Part shown: positions 10,149-20,739 of the stretch, piece after piece
How the letters are laid out: each line of letters opens with the position of its first letter
Numbering within the stretch: position 1 is the first letter of the stretch
From: Roridomyces roridus
Taxonomy: Eukaryota; Basidiomycota; Agaricomycetes; Agaricales; Mycenaceae
Direction of reading: 5' to 3'
Length of the DNA: 64,000 nucleotides
Assembly (NCBI GenBank): GCA_029378245.1
Contig: JARKIF010000012.1
Location: forward strand, 930,001 to 994,000
Made by a program: the position numbers and the translations under genes
Notes under the pieces: model-generated
What the model saw: the letters and a program-made list of their open reading frames with translations, nothing else
Databases searched by the model: none
Told to the model about the DNA's origin: nothing

Positions 10149-11435
10149 CAGCCGTTTTCAAAACAGTATACGGGTTTGGAGCCTCGCTCCACGTACATTT
10201 GTGCTGACCTTTGTTTGACGGAGAGTCGAGCTTCCGCTCCACTCAACTCCACAACTCAATGCAAGAGCTGTGCCGTGGCTAGACGGCATTTCCCTTTCCG
10301 GGCAGGCGAGTGGAGTGGAAGCAGACTAAAATGATCTGGCTGATCTGGCAGCAGATCAATCAGACCCGCCAGATCGCCAGAAGTGCATCTGGCAGCATAA
10401 TGACACGCATGGCGCCAGAATTGATTCTGCCGCCATAAATACACTATGGCCAGCGATTGGACAGTATTGAATATGCTACTCTACGTGGATTACAGCTTGA
10501 ACAACCGTTTCCGCGGACTCCGACACGCTCAAAGGACCCGCGGAATCCATGGCGCGAGTGGGATGGGGACGGTAAAGGGGAGAAGGTAGCAGACGGCGGC
10601 TGGCCGCGGTGGGGCATGTATCAGGACTAGACAGACAGGGCAGTGAGTAGCCGGAAAAGGTGCAATGAATGTATGGACGCACCTTGCACCCTTGGCGCTG
10701 CATTGTATGCACCCCGATCCTTCATCGGCGAGGTTGAGATGAATTGGTCCAACAATGGTGCCTGTGCGGCGTCGACTTATTGCCTAGTCACGAGGCATCT
10801 TGCGTGTGTAGCTTGAAGACGGAATAGCACTCCACGGAGTTTGAAGAGCAGGGTTTTGAAGCTTCTGAGGGAGAGTAGTTGGGGACTTCAAGCTTTGAGG
10901 AACGTAGCCCAGATTTAGACTAAGAGCGGAGCAGGGCACAGACTCGGAGAGAGACCCAAGCAGACTTGAGAGCGTTGAGAGCTTCCGGATGGAGTGTATT
11001 AGAGGGATACGGAAGGGTGAGCAGCGCAAGGGCATCGTCGAGGGAGGGGAGGGAAGGAGGGAAGATGAGGGAAGAAGACAAGTGGTGCTGCGGGCGTTTG
11101 ATCAACAATGGCGCAATGTTGATCGGACACCGATCTTCCGGACCACGTGCGTTCGGACTTGTCGTTTTGGAGAATTCCGTGGCTTCAAGGAACCTCAAGG
11201 GAGCGAGCAGGAGAACCTATTCGATGACTCCCAAACCTCAGAACGATGGCACGGCCTGACACACACGAATTCTGTCAAGAATGTCAAAAACATTTTCGGC
11301 AGCTCTGGCGCCATTTCAACCAGACGGATCAGATGGTGCCAGAGCTCGCCAGATGCGCCAGATAGATTCAGTTTTGCTGATGCGAAGGTGGAGCACTGCA
11401 TTGGCAAAACCCGTATACTGTTTTGAAAACGGCTG
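10149..11435. mobile_element. Non-autonomous Tc1/mariner-like DNA transposon (1,287 bp, TA target duplication)
   Basis: Perfect 29-bp terminal inverted repeats lie at 10149-10177 and 11407-11435, beginning CAGCCGTTTTCAAAACAG. TA flanks both ends (10147-10148 and 11436-11437). Subterminal zones are full of atctggc/gccagat motifs (10330-10440 and 11300-11370), a common arrangement for transposase binding sites. I found no transposase; the internal frames are short and low in complexity. The paralogous MGGTL copy 2 locus has the same flanks joined without the element, so the insertion is directly demonstrated. It sits 20 nt before the MGGTL copy 1 ATG. Confidence 0.85.
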
Positions 11436-11454
11436 TAAAAGGCTCCTTTCAATC

Positions 11455-12190
11455 ATGGGTGGCACCCTCTTCGCTTGTGGACCAGACTATGATCGTGACC
11501 GCGAAAGTGAGGACTTCGACTTCGACGATTTGGTGTCGTCGTACTACCGCGGCAACAACTTCAGCGACGTCAAAACCGTCCTCATCCGTCAATCATCCGT
11601 GCCACGATCGCATACCTCACAAATACCTCACTGCCCTTTCGTCGAAGCAAATCTCGAAAGACTTGCTGGTGAAGGAGGGCGTTGCCACTGCAGCCTGAGA
11701 GGCTGTCGAGGGCGCCGACGAGGCTGTCGTCATTGCAAACTATCGCTCGCGCATCGACAAGGGCATCACACAGGTGAAGGGCTGGGTACGTCTTCCCTAC
11801 CCTTCGCGTGTAGTTTCTCGTCTTTACACTCCGCAGCTCCGTCCTCCGGGCTCGCCTCCCGAGCCGCACCCTCTTGCACATCTCCTCTCTCTATTCCAGC
11901 AGACGATGATGAAGAGGCTGGCTGAGATCCCCTATGACCCCGACGCCCTCTTCGAAGCAAGCCCGCACTTCCTCGCTGAGCTGTGCCTCTCTTGCATTCA
12001 GATTCTCGGCAAGATGTATGACGCGAATGGGGGTGTCCCGTCCTCAGACACACGCTCAAGATGGTCAAGCCTGGGTCAACGCTTGAGCAAGACACAAGTA
12101 CTTTCGGTCAGCCGCGAACTTCGACACAATCCCTGGATCGAACACCCTCAATACGTCCTCCCCTCCCCTCTGAACAGCGACATCGATATT
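11455..12190 (+). pseudogene. MGGTL-family gene, copy 1, frameshifted
   Basis: This family is unknown to me. Copies start MGGT(L)xACGPDYD, then have an acidic stretch (SEDFDFDDLVSSYY here), a segment TALSSKQISK(E/D)LLVKEG, the motif VNYRSRIDK, an intron just after GW (about 51 nt here, GTACGT...GCAG), a Pro-rich PGxPPEPHPLAHL stretch and ILGKMYDANGG. This copy carries two 11-nt insertions near 11585-11630, each an 8-bp duplication plus 3 nt, and a TGA near 11697, so the frame is lost. The 3' end has diverged after the GKMYDANGG motif. A transposon separates the ATG from its ancestral upstream region. Confidence 0.65.
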
Positions 12191-12325
12191 TCTCGATAAA
12201 CGGCCTCGAAATCTCTGACAGCGTCCAATGTTCTCAGGTCAGTATGAATCACGTCTTGGCCCGTATCAGAGCACTTGAATTGTCACAGCCCCGTACTATG
12301 GGCGACTAGACCTGACATCAGCATT

Positions 12326-12970
12326 CACTGCATTCCGTGGCCCCCTAGGCAGACCCTGCCTAGATCGGGCTATGTCTGCCGAGGTCTGCCGATGTGCCTA
12401 AGCGAGGTCTGCCCGACCCAACTGGGCCTAGGTCGGGCTATGTCTGCCTAGGTGGGGTCTATGTCCCTCCGGGCAGACTCTGCCCAGGTCGGGCCCCAGG
12501 TTGGGGCCACACTTGGGTTCGTACTCGCCGCCGCTCGGTCCGTATACTTACAAGTAATTAATTGGTGTACATCAGTTATAAATACCACGGTTGCCACTGA
12601 AACGGTGAGACCAACTCGAGGTTAAACCTGATCTCCGTCGCTGCAGACAAAGGACTGCGGATGGAGGGCGGAGATTTACCAGGATTTACCTCGCTTATCA
12701 CATGGGAACGGACAAAGAGACAGCACCCGACCATGCACCGCCTCACTGACACCTGCCAGATGGCGGATGAGAATACAACCAAAATCCAGCGAGTCGGCGT
12801 CCAGTGACGCTAAGTTGAATCGAGGGAGTTGGGGCAGACTTGAACGGACACAGGCAGACCCAGGCAGACCCAGGCAGACCCAGGCAGACCCCGCCCCAAG
12901 CTCGGATCGGATTGGGTCTGCCGAGGCGCCTCGGCAGACCCCTCTGCCTAGGAGGTCAGGGAATGCAGTG
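12326..12970. mobile_element. Non-autonomous CACTA-like (CMC) transposon, 645 bp
   Basis: Terminal inverted repeats of about 29 bp begin CACTGCATTCC at the left and end GGAATGCAGTG at the right, continuing to cctaggcaga/tctgcctagg. A 3-bp direct repeat ATT flanks the element (12323-12325 and 12971-12973). CACTG termini with a 3-bp duplication fit the CACTA superfamily. The subterminal regions are dense in ggcagac/gtctgcc motifs, including a run of four 10-bp caggcagacc-type units near 12850-12890. There is no transposase inside. Confidence 0.7.
12850..12892 (+). repeat. Tandem 10-bp repeat (AGGCAGACCC)
   Basis: About four head-to-tail copies of aggcagaccc inside the right subterminal zone of the CACTA-like element. 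The same motif is scattered in inverted orientation at 12345-12500. Probable transposase-binding repeats. Confidence 0.7.
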
Positions 12971-12973
12971 ATT

Positions 12974-14360
12974 AACTCGTCGAAGGACCCTGGAAGGCAC
13001 GGTCCACGACGATGCGTCATGTACACCTGCACACTGTCCATGAAAAGTCCCGTGGGTGGCCAACACCTCGATACCTGGCTGTCTCGCTCTCCGTCCTCAA
13101 ATTACTGATCTCGGACCCTGTAAGTGAGGAGCACACTTAGGGTTCCTGATCCGGTGTCTCAGCAAATTCTTCAGTGCGATGGAACGACTCGGCTGGTGAA
13201 CTGAACATAGGGCATCCTTTCTCTCATACCTGACCCTGTGGAGCCCGTTGTGGCGCCGCAGAAGGAGGTGGGCTAGATACCAGATCCGGGTTATGTACGC
13301 GCCAAACCGTTTCGATTTGCATATTCCACGCACATTCGCACAACTCATTGGTCCCGGTCTTTCTATTCCTCCTGCAAGAACAACGACCGTTCCTACAACC
13401 ATCTCGGTAATCCTTGAAGCTTGGATATTTCAAGTGAGTTCAAGAATCGCTCCGGACTTGTTCACATAGAAGCTTTGCCAGACCGTCGAGAGTCGACAGT
13501 GAGCAAAAGAAGGGCGCGAAACCCCTTCGAACGGCGGCTTCTGTTCCGAATCTATATGTGCCGGGGGAATCTTGTCTGTGTGGCCGATGCCACCGCACCT
13601 TTGACGCTACTTGTCTCGGAAAATTTTCCCTTGGACTGCTTCTACTCCCGAGGCCGTAGAACCTCAAACAGCGATGTCTATGCGATCGAGGGCCTCCTCC
13701 AGAATAGAACTCTGGGCCCCATCGACGTTAAGTATCAATTGCCGAGACGGAGTCAACAGTGCGCACGCCGTCTAAAAGCATGTGTCGACACCTTCTGCAA
13801 AAGCACGAGTATACCATTTCGTCTTTGTGTTGTATTTCATGTGATTTCCAGAGCTCAGTCAATTCTCTTTCACGCTGCTACAAGTACAACCATCAAACAG
13901 TTGAACGTTTTCCTGCCGAAAACACCGAAAGGACACGGGTGTATAACTGTGTTTGCGAAGGCACCGGAAGCTTTGCTTATCTGCAAGCTCTACCTGAAGC
14001 CCGACATAATCGTGCTCCAGAACCTCAATATACCTATAGGTAATCGGCAGGCATCCTGCTGAGAACAAATTGCAGCCGGGTCCTGACTATGATGCCATAT
14101 CTTGACTCCTGGGAATTCACCTGTTGTCCTCGGTCTAATTGCGGGACGGAGATCATGCGGACGGAAAGTTGAGCTCACTCTCATGTCAAGTCAAGAAGAC
14201 CAAATGGGGTGGTGGATATGAAATCTCTCACACTTTAGTGCAAAATAGGCATTGACTTGCATCATCGCCCTGTTTCTGCAACGAATGATTTTAATGGCAT
14301 TCCATGAGAATCCTTGCTATTGCAAAGAGTTTTTAGAATCTGTCCATCGACGAGGTACAT
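12974..14360. other. Gene-poor stretch with one long unrecognised frame
   Basis: An open frame of 213 codons (13421-14062, plus strand) exists, but an intron-like gtgagt...acatag lies within its first 50 nt and I see no family motif, so I do not call it a gene. Nothing else in the stretch is recognisable. Confidence 0.3.
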
Positions 14361-15467
14361 TCACAAGCACAGCTTGAAGCTATCTAAAACCCGGCGATCT
14401 TCCAAGAAAACGGGGGAGCAGGGAATACGCCTGTGATCCCGAGGCCAATTGAAGCACGATATCGGCGGCAAGACAGTTTCTCGACCACGCCACTCCCCAC
14501 CGCCTGGCTCGATGGACGGGAGTTTTAGCCCAACGCAACGGTCCACGTCGTCCTCTATGGAAATTCGGCGCGTGGGTGGGAGGGGTGGCTTGTGGAAGTG
14601 AGTGCTCGAATTCGAAATCGGCAGTCGCGGGTGCCGACAGGAAGAAGTAAATTTGTCTTCGCCTCCTGGTTGGGCGGCAGTCGCCAAATTCGTGTCGGAG
14701 GATTTACTTCGCGAGAAGACTCCCACTGGAACTTGAATGTCCCGAAGCGCTGGGTAGTCCCCGATCACAGGTAAGTTTCCTCTGTCCGTCCACTAAGAAG
14801 ATTCAGTGTGCCATACACAGACCCGAAACTGTGGCTCTGACCGCGGAATAAGAAACTACATGCCATTTGCGCGGCCGAGACCCAGGGAAACGGACGATGA
14901 AGCTGTACGTCTGTTTTGTCAGGCCGCCGGCCTTGGAAGGTCGTTGATTTCTGCGGGGAGAGGGGACGTTGATCCCTGGGTTGCAAATCCGATGGACGCT
15001 GAGGAATATTGAGTACAAAGCAAACACAGCATAACCGACCGACCGTCGTCTCGCTTTATCCTCCCTCTCCTCATCCGTGACCTCGACCTTCTCTTGATAC
15101 AAGAGGCAATCGCCGCACACTTTGCTCTGAGACCTGAAATCCCCATTAATATCATCTTGAAGATGGAAACCAACCAAGCATTCTTGCCATTTCCGTCCAT
15201 CAGTCCACCGTACGAGACCAGCTTCCTCTTGAGCCTCTTCCCAAACGAAAACGTGTCCGCTTTCAAGCTCGTCGCGTTCGCTCGCCGAAAGACGACGCGT
15301 TATGAGAGGCAAAATACCCCGTCGGACGGCCTCCAGGACGACGAGGACATCGCTGGAGTTGCGGATGTCTACGAATGAACCCGTGAGCACGAGACAATCA
15401 ACAGCAGAGATCACGGACGAAGCGCAGGGTGGGTAGGGTTCAGACTGGTGTGTCGTGGGCGTTGCAT
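14361..15467 (-). CDS. WOPR-domain (Gti1/Pac2 family) transcription regulator, copy 1
   Basis: Fungal DNA-binding regulators of the WOPR class (Wor1, Ryp1, Gti1, Pac2) control morphological and developmental switches. Exon 1 begins MQRPRHTSL and is spliced in frame to LHIRNSSDVLVVLEAV, then GILPLITRRLS, GHVFVWEE and VRWTDGRKW (first WOPR half). The second half shows KVCGDCLLYQEKVEV, GGLTKQTYSF and KWHVVSY, followed by LPVIGDYPALRDI and a low-complexity tail ending DSFKLCL. Four introns are inferred. Intron 2 (15187-15134) starts GCAAGA instead of GT; it is 54 nt long and free of stops, so it may splice as GC-AG or be retained, adding 18 residues within the domain. It is paralogous, with identical intron positions, to the gene at 29095. 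The frame is intact. Confidence 0.85.
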
Positions 15468-17331
15468 GGTTGGGTGCAGTTCACAGTGGGTCCGCCATAT
15501 ATATGTGGCCTGCACGATTCTCGGGGATTCCATGGACAAAGCATCCGAACGCAGACGATGACAGATGGGCGACCGTATGGCCTACGCGTTGAAATTTTGG
15601 CGTGAGAGGGCGGCGGTGAGTGTTTCTCGTAAGTCTCGGCAGCAAAGTTCGACCCGGAAAACGTCAGCCCAAGAATACTTGCTTATTTCTATGCCCGTCA
15701 TTAGACAATGTGTCCCAGCGAGGCGGCGGTCTTCCAAGAAGTGAGGTACTCTGTCAGAGGGTGAATTGTCAAATACTGCTATCCCACCTCCTATTTGGGC
15801 TTATCTTGAGCTGTTCTTCGTCTCCTCTCGATGTTCTTCCCGGAAATGAAGCAAAATGACTGTCAAGTCGAGAGAGACTTGGAGCATTATTGCGGCGTGT
15901 ACGCGGATTGGCGGAGCCACCCAATTTTAGGTGATGGTCTAGGCGCCGGAGAGCGCCGGAAGAGCGCGTTATCTCTTCTGCGACTCATATTGACTGCTAC
16001 TGACGGTGTTAGCATAATCTCAGGCACGAGAACTTCATCAGCCGTATCCGCTCTGGTTTTCAAGACTCTATGATATCAAATTTAAAAGCCACAGGCAGAC
16101 TCGGAACCTATGAGATTCATGAACGTTGCTCGTTGAACAGGTTCGGATAGACAAAACGCAAGGAGCCATACCTTAATTGACATCTCTGACGGAACTGTAG
16201 CCGTTTTCTGCCGCGTTATGACTGGTAAAGAGGCCGACGAAAATTGAATACGCGAGTTTAAAAGGGAACCCTGACGATAAATGCAAGTAGGACTCGAGGG
16301 CATTCAAGACATCCGCCTACCTCGTTGTGAAACCTGCATGCGAGCCCCTGCGGACGAATGCCGGTGGAAGCTATTAGGTGGATAAGACGTCTCCGCGTAT
16401 TACCATAAACGTGCATCCTCTGCCCATTCCGGGTGGTTGGCTCTCTTTAAGCTCGTCCAGAGATGGTCCCCGTCGGATGGGAGCCCGTAACCTTATAACT
16501 CGTATGTCCGCGGATATGCGTGGCGGAGAGTAGGTTGAGCGACGGCGGCACGGACCACACCAGATACATTTCAAGAAAGGGATTTGGATTACTGCCTCGG
16601 CGTATACGGAGAACAGAACCTGTCGGGGAAACTCGATCGACGTACTCCGCTGGCCGAGCATATTCCGTTGCAAATCCACATCATCTTCGTCAAATTAAAG
16701 TCTTCTGTTCGCTGATGGATGTGGGTCTTGAGCCTTACTTTCTTCTTTTTCGCCGCTCGGTTCGCAGTAATAGGAGTATCTCGACGTCGAGTATGGCAGC
16801 AGCAATGTTTAAAGGACGTTCAAACGACCGTAGTTCAAGCGGGCGAGGTATTTCGGTAGAAAGAGGAACTTTTGGACGAGTACATACGTGTCTTGCCGGT
16901 ACAGGCCGCGGAAGGTGAGATGGAAACTGATCGGAAAAGGGAGGAAGTCAGTGGCTGGGAGTCTGTTTGAGGGTGCAAAGATACAAGAAGCGCCTCAAGA
17001 TGCCGAGTGCCAGCGAAGTCGTCGAGTCAGAATGACTCCGAGATGTGATACAGTTGTCAGTAAGTCCCCGAGGGTGACTGTACAATTGATCCACCGAGAG
17101 TATCGCAGAAGCCTGAGAAGGACTCGAATGGCCGCCTGGGTGAATGAAAGGAAATTCGAGATGGAAGTTTGGGAGAAACCTAGTTTGATGTGGCATCGAC
17201 TCTTGATAAAGCGGTCACGAGCTCAACTTTGAACACAAGGTGGAGACAAAACGAATTATAAAAGATGTAAAATATCCCCAAAGTACCCCGATTCCCAAGG
17301 AAACAAAGCCGTTAACTATAAGTTAGCCAGG
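15468..17331. other. Intergenic, nothing recognised
   Basis: About 1.9 kb with only short frames on both strands and no recognisable domains, repeats or RNA genes. The first 200 nt should hold the promoter of the WOPR gene, with a tatatat run near 15499-15505. Confidence 0.4.
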
Positions 17332-18325
17332 TTATTGATCCACCGCCAAATAATTCGCATTCAAGGCGAACTGCATGCGGAACGTCATCCCGTCCTTGGT
17401 GAAGAGCTCCGCCAGGCGGACCTGCTCGTAAGACACTCCGTCGACGCCAAGTCGGAGCGCGTTGTCAAACTCCTCGAAGAAGTGCGCCTCGGTGCGTGTC
17501 TGTCGAGTTTTCAGCATGTGGGGAATTGAATATATCTGTAGAAAGAGACGTACGTTGATAAAATTCTTGAAGTGTTGAGTCGCTTGCGCGCTAAGCTGCG
17601 CTCGGGTAACGTGCCGCCGCGTCCGTGGGTCAACGAGGTTGAGAACGTAGCTCTCTTCGCGGTATCCGGGCCACTGTGCCAGTTTCAGATGCATGCCAGA
17701 GTGAATACTCACACACTGAAATAAACGCACCTCAACCAACAACGTCGCATGCGTGAACCTAGTCATGGGCTGGGGAAGCAACTTGTCGAGCCTGCCGTCG
17801 CCATCAACCATGCGAAGTCCGAGCTCGAGGTTGAGCATCGCGACGCCGAAACGGCAAGGTCCAGTCGTCGGGCGGAAGGAGATGCTATGCGGGTAGTCCT
17901 TGACATGCCCACGGTTGACGCACATGAGGTCTTTGTCGCTGTGCCAGTAGTCTGGGGGACGCCCGTCGACTTGTGTGGGAGCGCGGAAGGGCCGTTGCTA
18001 GGAATCGGGCTGAGTTGGTTGACGAAGGGAAGTAGACCGGACGAACGGGAGGAGGCATCTGGCGGGGGGCGACTTGTTGTAGTGGCATTGCGAAGTATTG
18101 GTTCTGGTTCGGAGGCGGGTGGCGCAAAGTAGAACTGCTTCCAGTCATCTGGTAGGATACGGTAGACCCAGGGTATGGAGGCATAGACTGAGTATTCCAC
18201 TGTGCAAAAAATGATCAGCAAGGCAGAACTCCTGAGGCAGTAGAGGCACTTGCAGCCCTTCCTTCAGACCCATAATATTGTTCGTCCGTGGGGTTGGCGT
18301 ATCGGTTCGATGGGGTGCGAGGCAT
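17332..18325 (-). CDS. Conserved-looking protein of unknown function
   Basis: The start MPRTPSNRYANPTDEQYYGS is followed by a Pro/Gln-rich low-complexity middle (PPPNQNQYFAMPLQQ). An intron ends cctag near 18000. The folded part comes next: DGRPPDYWHSDKDLMCVNRG, FGVAMLNLELGLRM, FTHATLLVE, WPGYREESYVLNLVDP, RRHVTRAQLSAQ and HFFEEFDNALRLGVDG, ending ALNANYLAVDQ. Two short introns (about 17657-17722 and 17497-17552) join the last exons cleanly. It has no membrane segments or signal peptide. I do not recognise the family; the N-terminal splice is uncertain. Confidence 0.6.
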
Positions 18326-19171
18326 GTTGGAAGTAGTGGAGATGTTTAGAGAAGCTTGAAAGCGGAGGATGGAGAACAGCGAGCCGCATCCCAACTTTTA
18401 TACCACTAGCAAACCAAAGAGTCGTTGGCCCAAGCGACGAGCGGCTCAGCACCAGTAATCGAGCCATTGTGCGGCGCTTTGCTCGTTTACCATTGTTTTT
18501 AACAAGTAAACAGCAAGGGAGGGCATTGTTGCTTGTTGAATTCAATGCGCTCCATGCAAAGCGCCCACTGATGATTGGACAAATCAAAGCCGCTTTGATT
18601 CTGAGTTTCAATAGGTAAGAAGCGGCTTGGTATAATGGGATCAGGCGGACATACGCGTTCAATGTGAAGATTTGCAATCGATTCTTCGAGTTGGAGACTC
18701 GGAGTCATGCCACTCAGGCTGGGCTTAAAGGCAGAAGTGGACTCGACGTGGACTTGTTCGGTGAACGATGTGTGATCAAATGCTCATCAGTGATCAAGTA
18801 AGGAGCAATTTTTCTCATTTGCTTCTCTTCAAGACGTTCACCGACAGTAATCCGTCCGTGGGCGCCTCAACGGGGTGAAGGTGAGAGCCAAAAACCGTTC
18901 ATCAATTGATCCTCCGCCATTGTCACGTGCACCCACGGCCTTCTCTCAAGTTTTGTCGCCCACCTTTTTCTCTCCAGCCACTGGGAAATTCGCTCCTGGA
19001 TCGCGCTGAAAATCACAGACGACCCGAGCTAGATACTGAGATCCACTTGACGTAGCACGTCCTCGAGCACGGCACCACGATGGACGTCCAGTAAAAAAGA
19101 TGCCACTCGCCTTGGAATCTGCGTACGCGCCTCTATAGACTACAGACACGCCCTCTGGTCACTCTCGTGCA
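18326..19171. other. Intergenic between divergent genes
   Basis: No gene seen. It should contain the promoters of the 17.3-kb minus-strand gene and of the weak plus-strand gene at 19172. A caaatcaaagccgctttgatt near-palindrome lies around 18582-18602. Confidence 0.4.
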
Positions 19172-20681
19172 ATGAGCTCTCCGCTATTCTCGTCTGTCGC
19201 GGTCATCGAGCTGGTGCTGGAGCCTGGCTTGCGTATCCCATCAGAAGCCTACGACAGAGGCGCAATCGTTGCCTTGGAGTCCGGCATAGCCTATGTATGG
19301 ATCAATCGCAAGGCTCGTTCGAGCCAGGGGTACATAGGCCCTGTACATCATCGACGAAGACAGGGATCTTTCGGAAGGGCCGATTCTGCTCGCGCTTCAT
19401 GGGCGGGTGACCCGTACGTCTCAGACTGCTCTCTTCTTATCCTCATGCTGACTACGTGCGTTCCCTTTCCTCTCTCAGCTTGCGGCTACATTCACGAGCA
19501 ATATGTACGTCTATTGCATCCCCTCATATACAGCCTGTGCTAAGGACGCGCTGCAGTACGTCCTGAGAAGGCTTTTCGAGATTGGGAGCACCCGATGCAA
19601 TGTACCGCTCCCTCGGCAACCACGTCTATCGCAGATACCTGACCCTTGAGGTACGACTCCTGCTTGTGGTATATCTTACATCGATACTGACACCACCGCC
19701 AGCGCCTTTACCTTCCGCGCCCATTGTCAGGGACCACACGAGCATCGGCCGACGTGTGTCACGAGCTCCGCCTTCTCACCGACCACTTCATCTCCAAGAT
19801 CAAGCGTACGTCCTCTCTAACACCCATGACCAGTAAAATCTTGATATATTGACTGGACTTGATACAGGCAAACACACTCTGGGAGCGCGTATACGGCACC
19901 TGTGTCGACTCGTTTTCACGCCTTCCGCAGTTCTTGCGAGTTCCATATGCGTTTGATGATCTCAGAGTTGTGCGTGTCTTTCCTTTCCTCCCTCTCCCGG
20001 ATTTCGTCTTCCTCTGCTCCCGTGCTTCCTACAGCGGACCAATGACTGACTCGCTCTCCTCTAGATTCACATCTCGGGTGTGACTCTCTGCCACTCCGAC
20101 CCCGCGGCTCCACTCCTCAGGAGCAGACCCACTTCTGGCGTGCTCGGCTTTTTTCGCGTACGTTCCCTTACCCCTTCTTTTCTTCCCAAACGTGACGATA
20201 CACCGCGCAGATACCAAGCCACACAGATACCAATCTGCGTGTAACTTCTTTGAGTAGAATCGCCAGCTGTCTATTATATCACTTCGGCGGTCAGTGCGCA
20301 TAGAGCGGATTCAGTGTACGTTTCTCATCCTCGCCCTCCCTCTCTTTTCCCGTCCGTCCTTCCTCGCCCGACATTTGACACCTTGCACCCTCTCCTGCGT
20401 TCTCGCGTGCCTTCTTCGACTTGACTAACGACTGCGCCTCCCAGATACCGCATGGCCCGCAAACCTCAAAGCGACACCCAAGCTTCCCTCCATCAGCGAT
20501 CCACAAGTGCGTTTCTCTTGATCCATTGTTTTCATCTCGTTGGGCTGTTTGCGAGGGCGCTATCTGGTGCTTCTGGCCCAGGATGAGCCGCTCGCTGCGC
20601 CGCTGCGCTGGCCACCGTCGTCCCTTCCTTCATGTTGCTTCTACTCCTCTCAGTTTCTGGCTCTAACGTCCCGCAGGTGCG
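19172..20681 (+). CDS. Putative multi-exon gene of unknown function
   Basis: The candidate start is MSSPLFSSVAVIELVLE. Exons separated by 45-70-nt GT...AG gaps give RGAIVALESGIAY + ALYIIDEDRDLSEGPILLAL, MYRSLGNHVYRRYLTLE, RLYLPRPLSGTTRASADV with HELRLLTDHFISKIK, ANTLWERVYGTCVDSFSRL and IHISGVTLCHSDPAAPLL. The regular exon/intron alternation and amphipathic exons argue for a real gene, but one junction (about 19500-19570) does not join in a single frame by eye and the 3' end is not resolved. I do not recognise the family. The end coordinate is a guess. Confidence 0.35.
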
Positions 20682-20739
20682 ACAAGACGTCATGAATACC
20701 CGACAATTCAATCTCAATTAATCCTCATCTGTATGGCTA

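Noticed and set aside
13421..14062. 213-codon open frame as a gene
   Set aside because: No domain or homologue recognised, and it contains an intron-like GTGAGT...ACATAG near its start; composition does not favour this frame.
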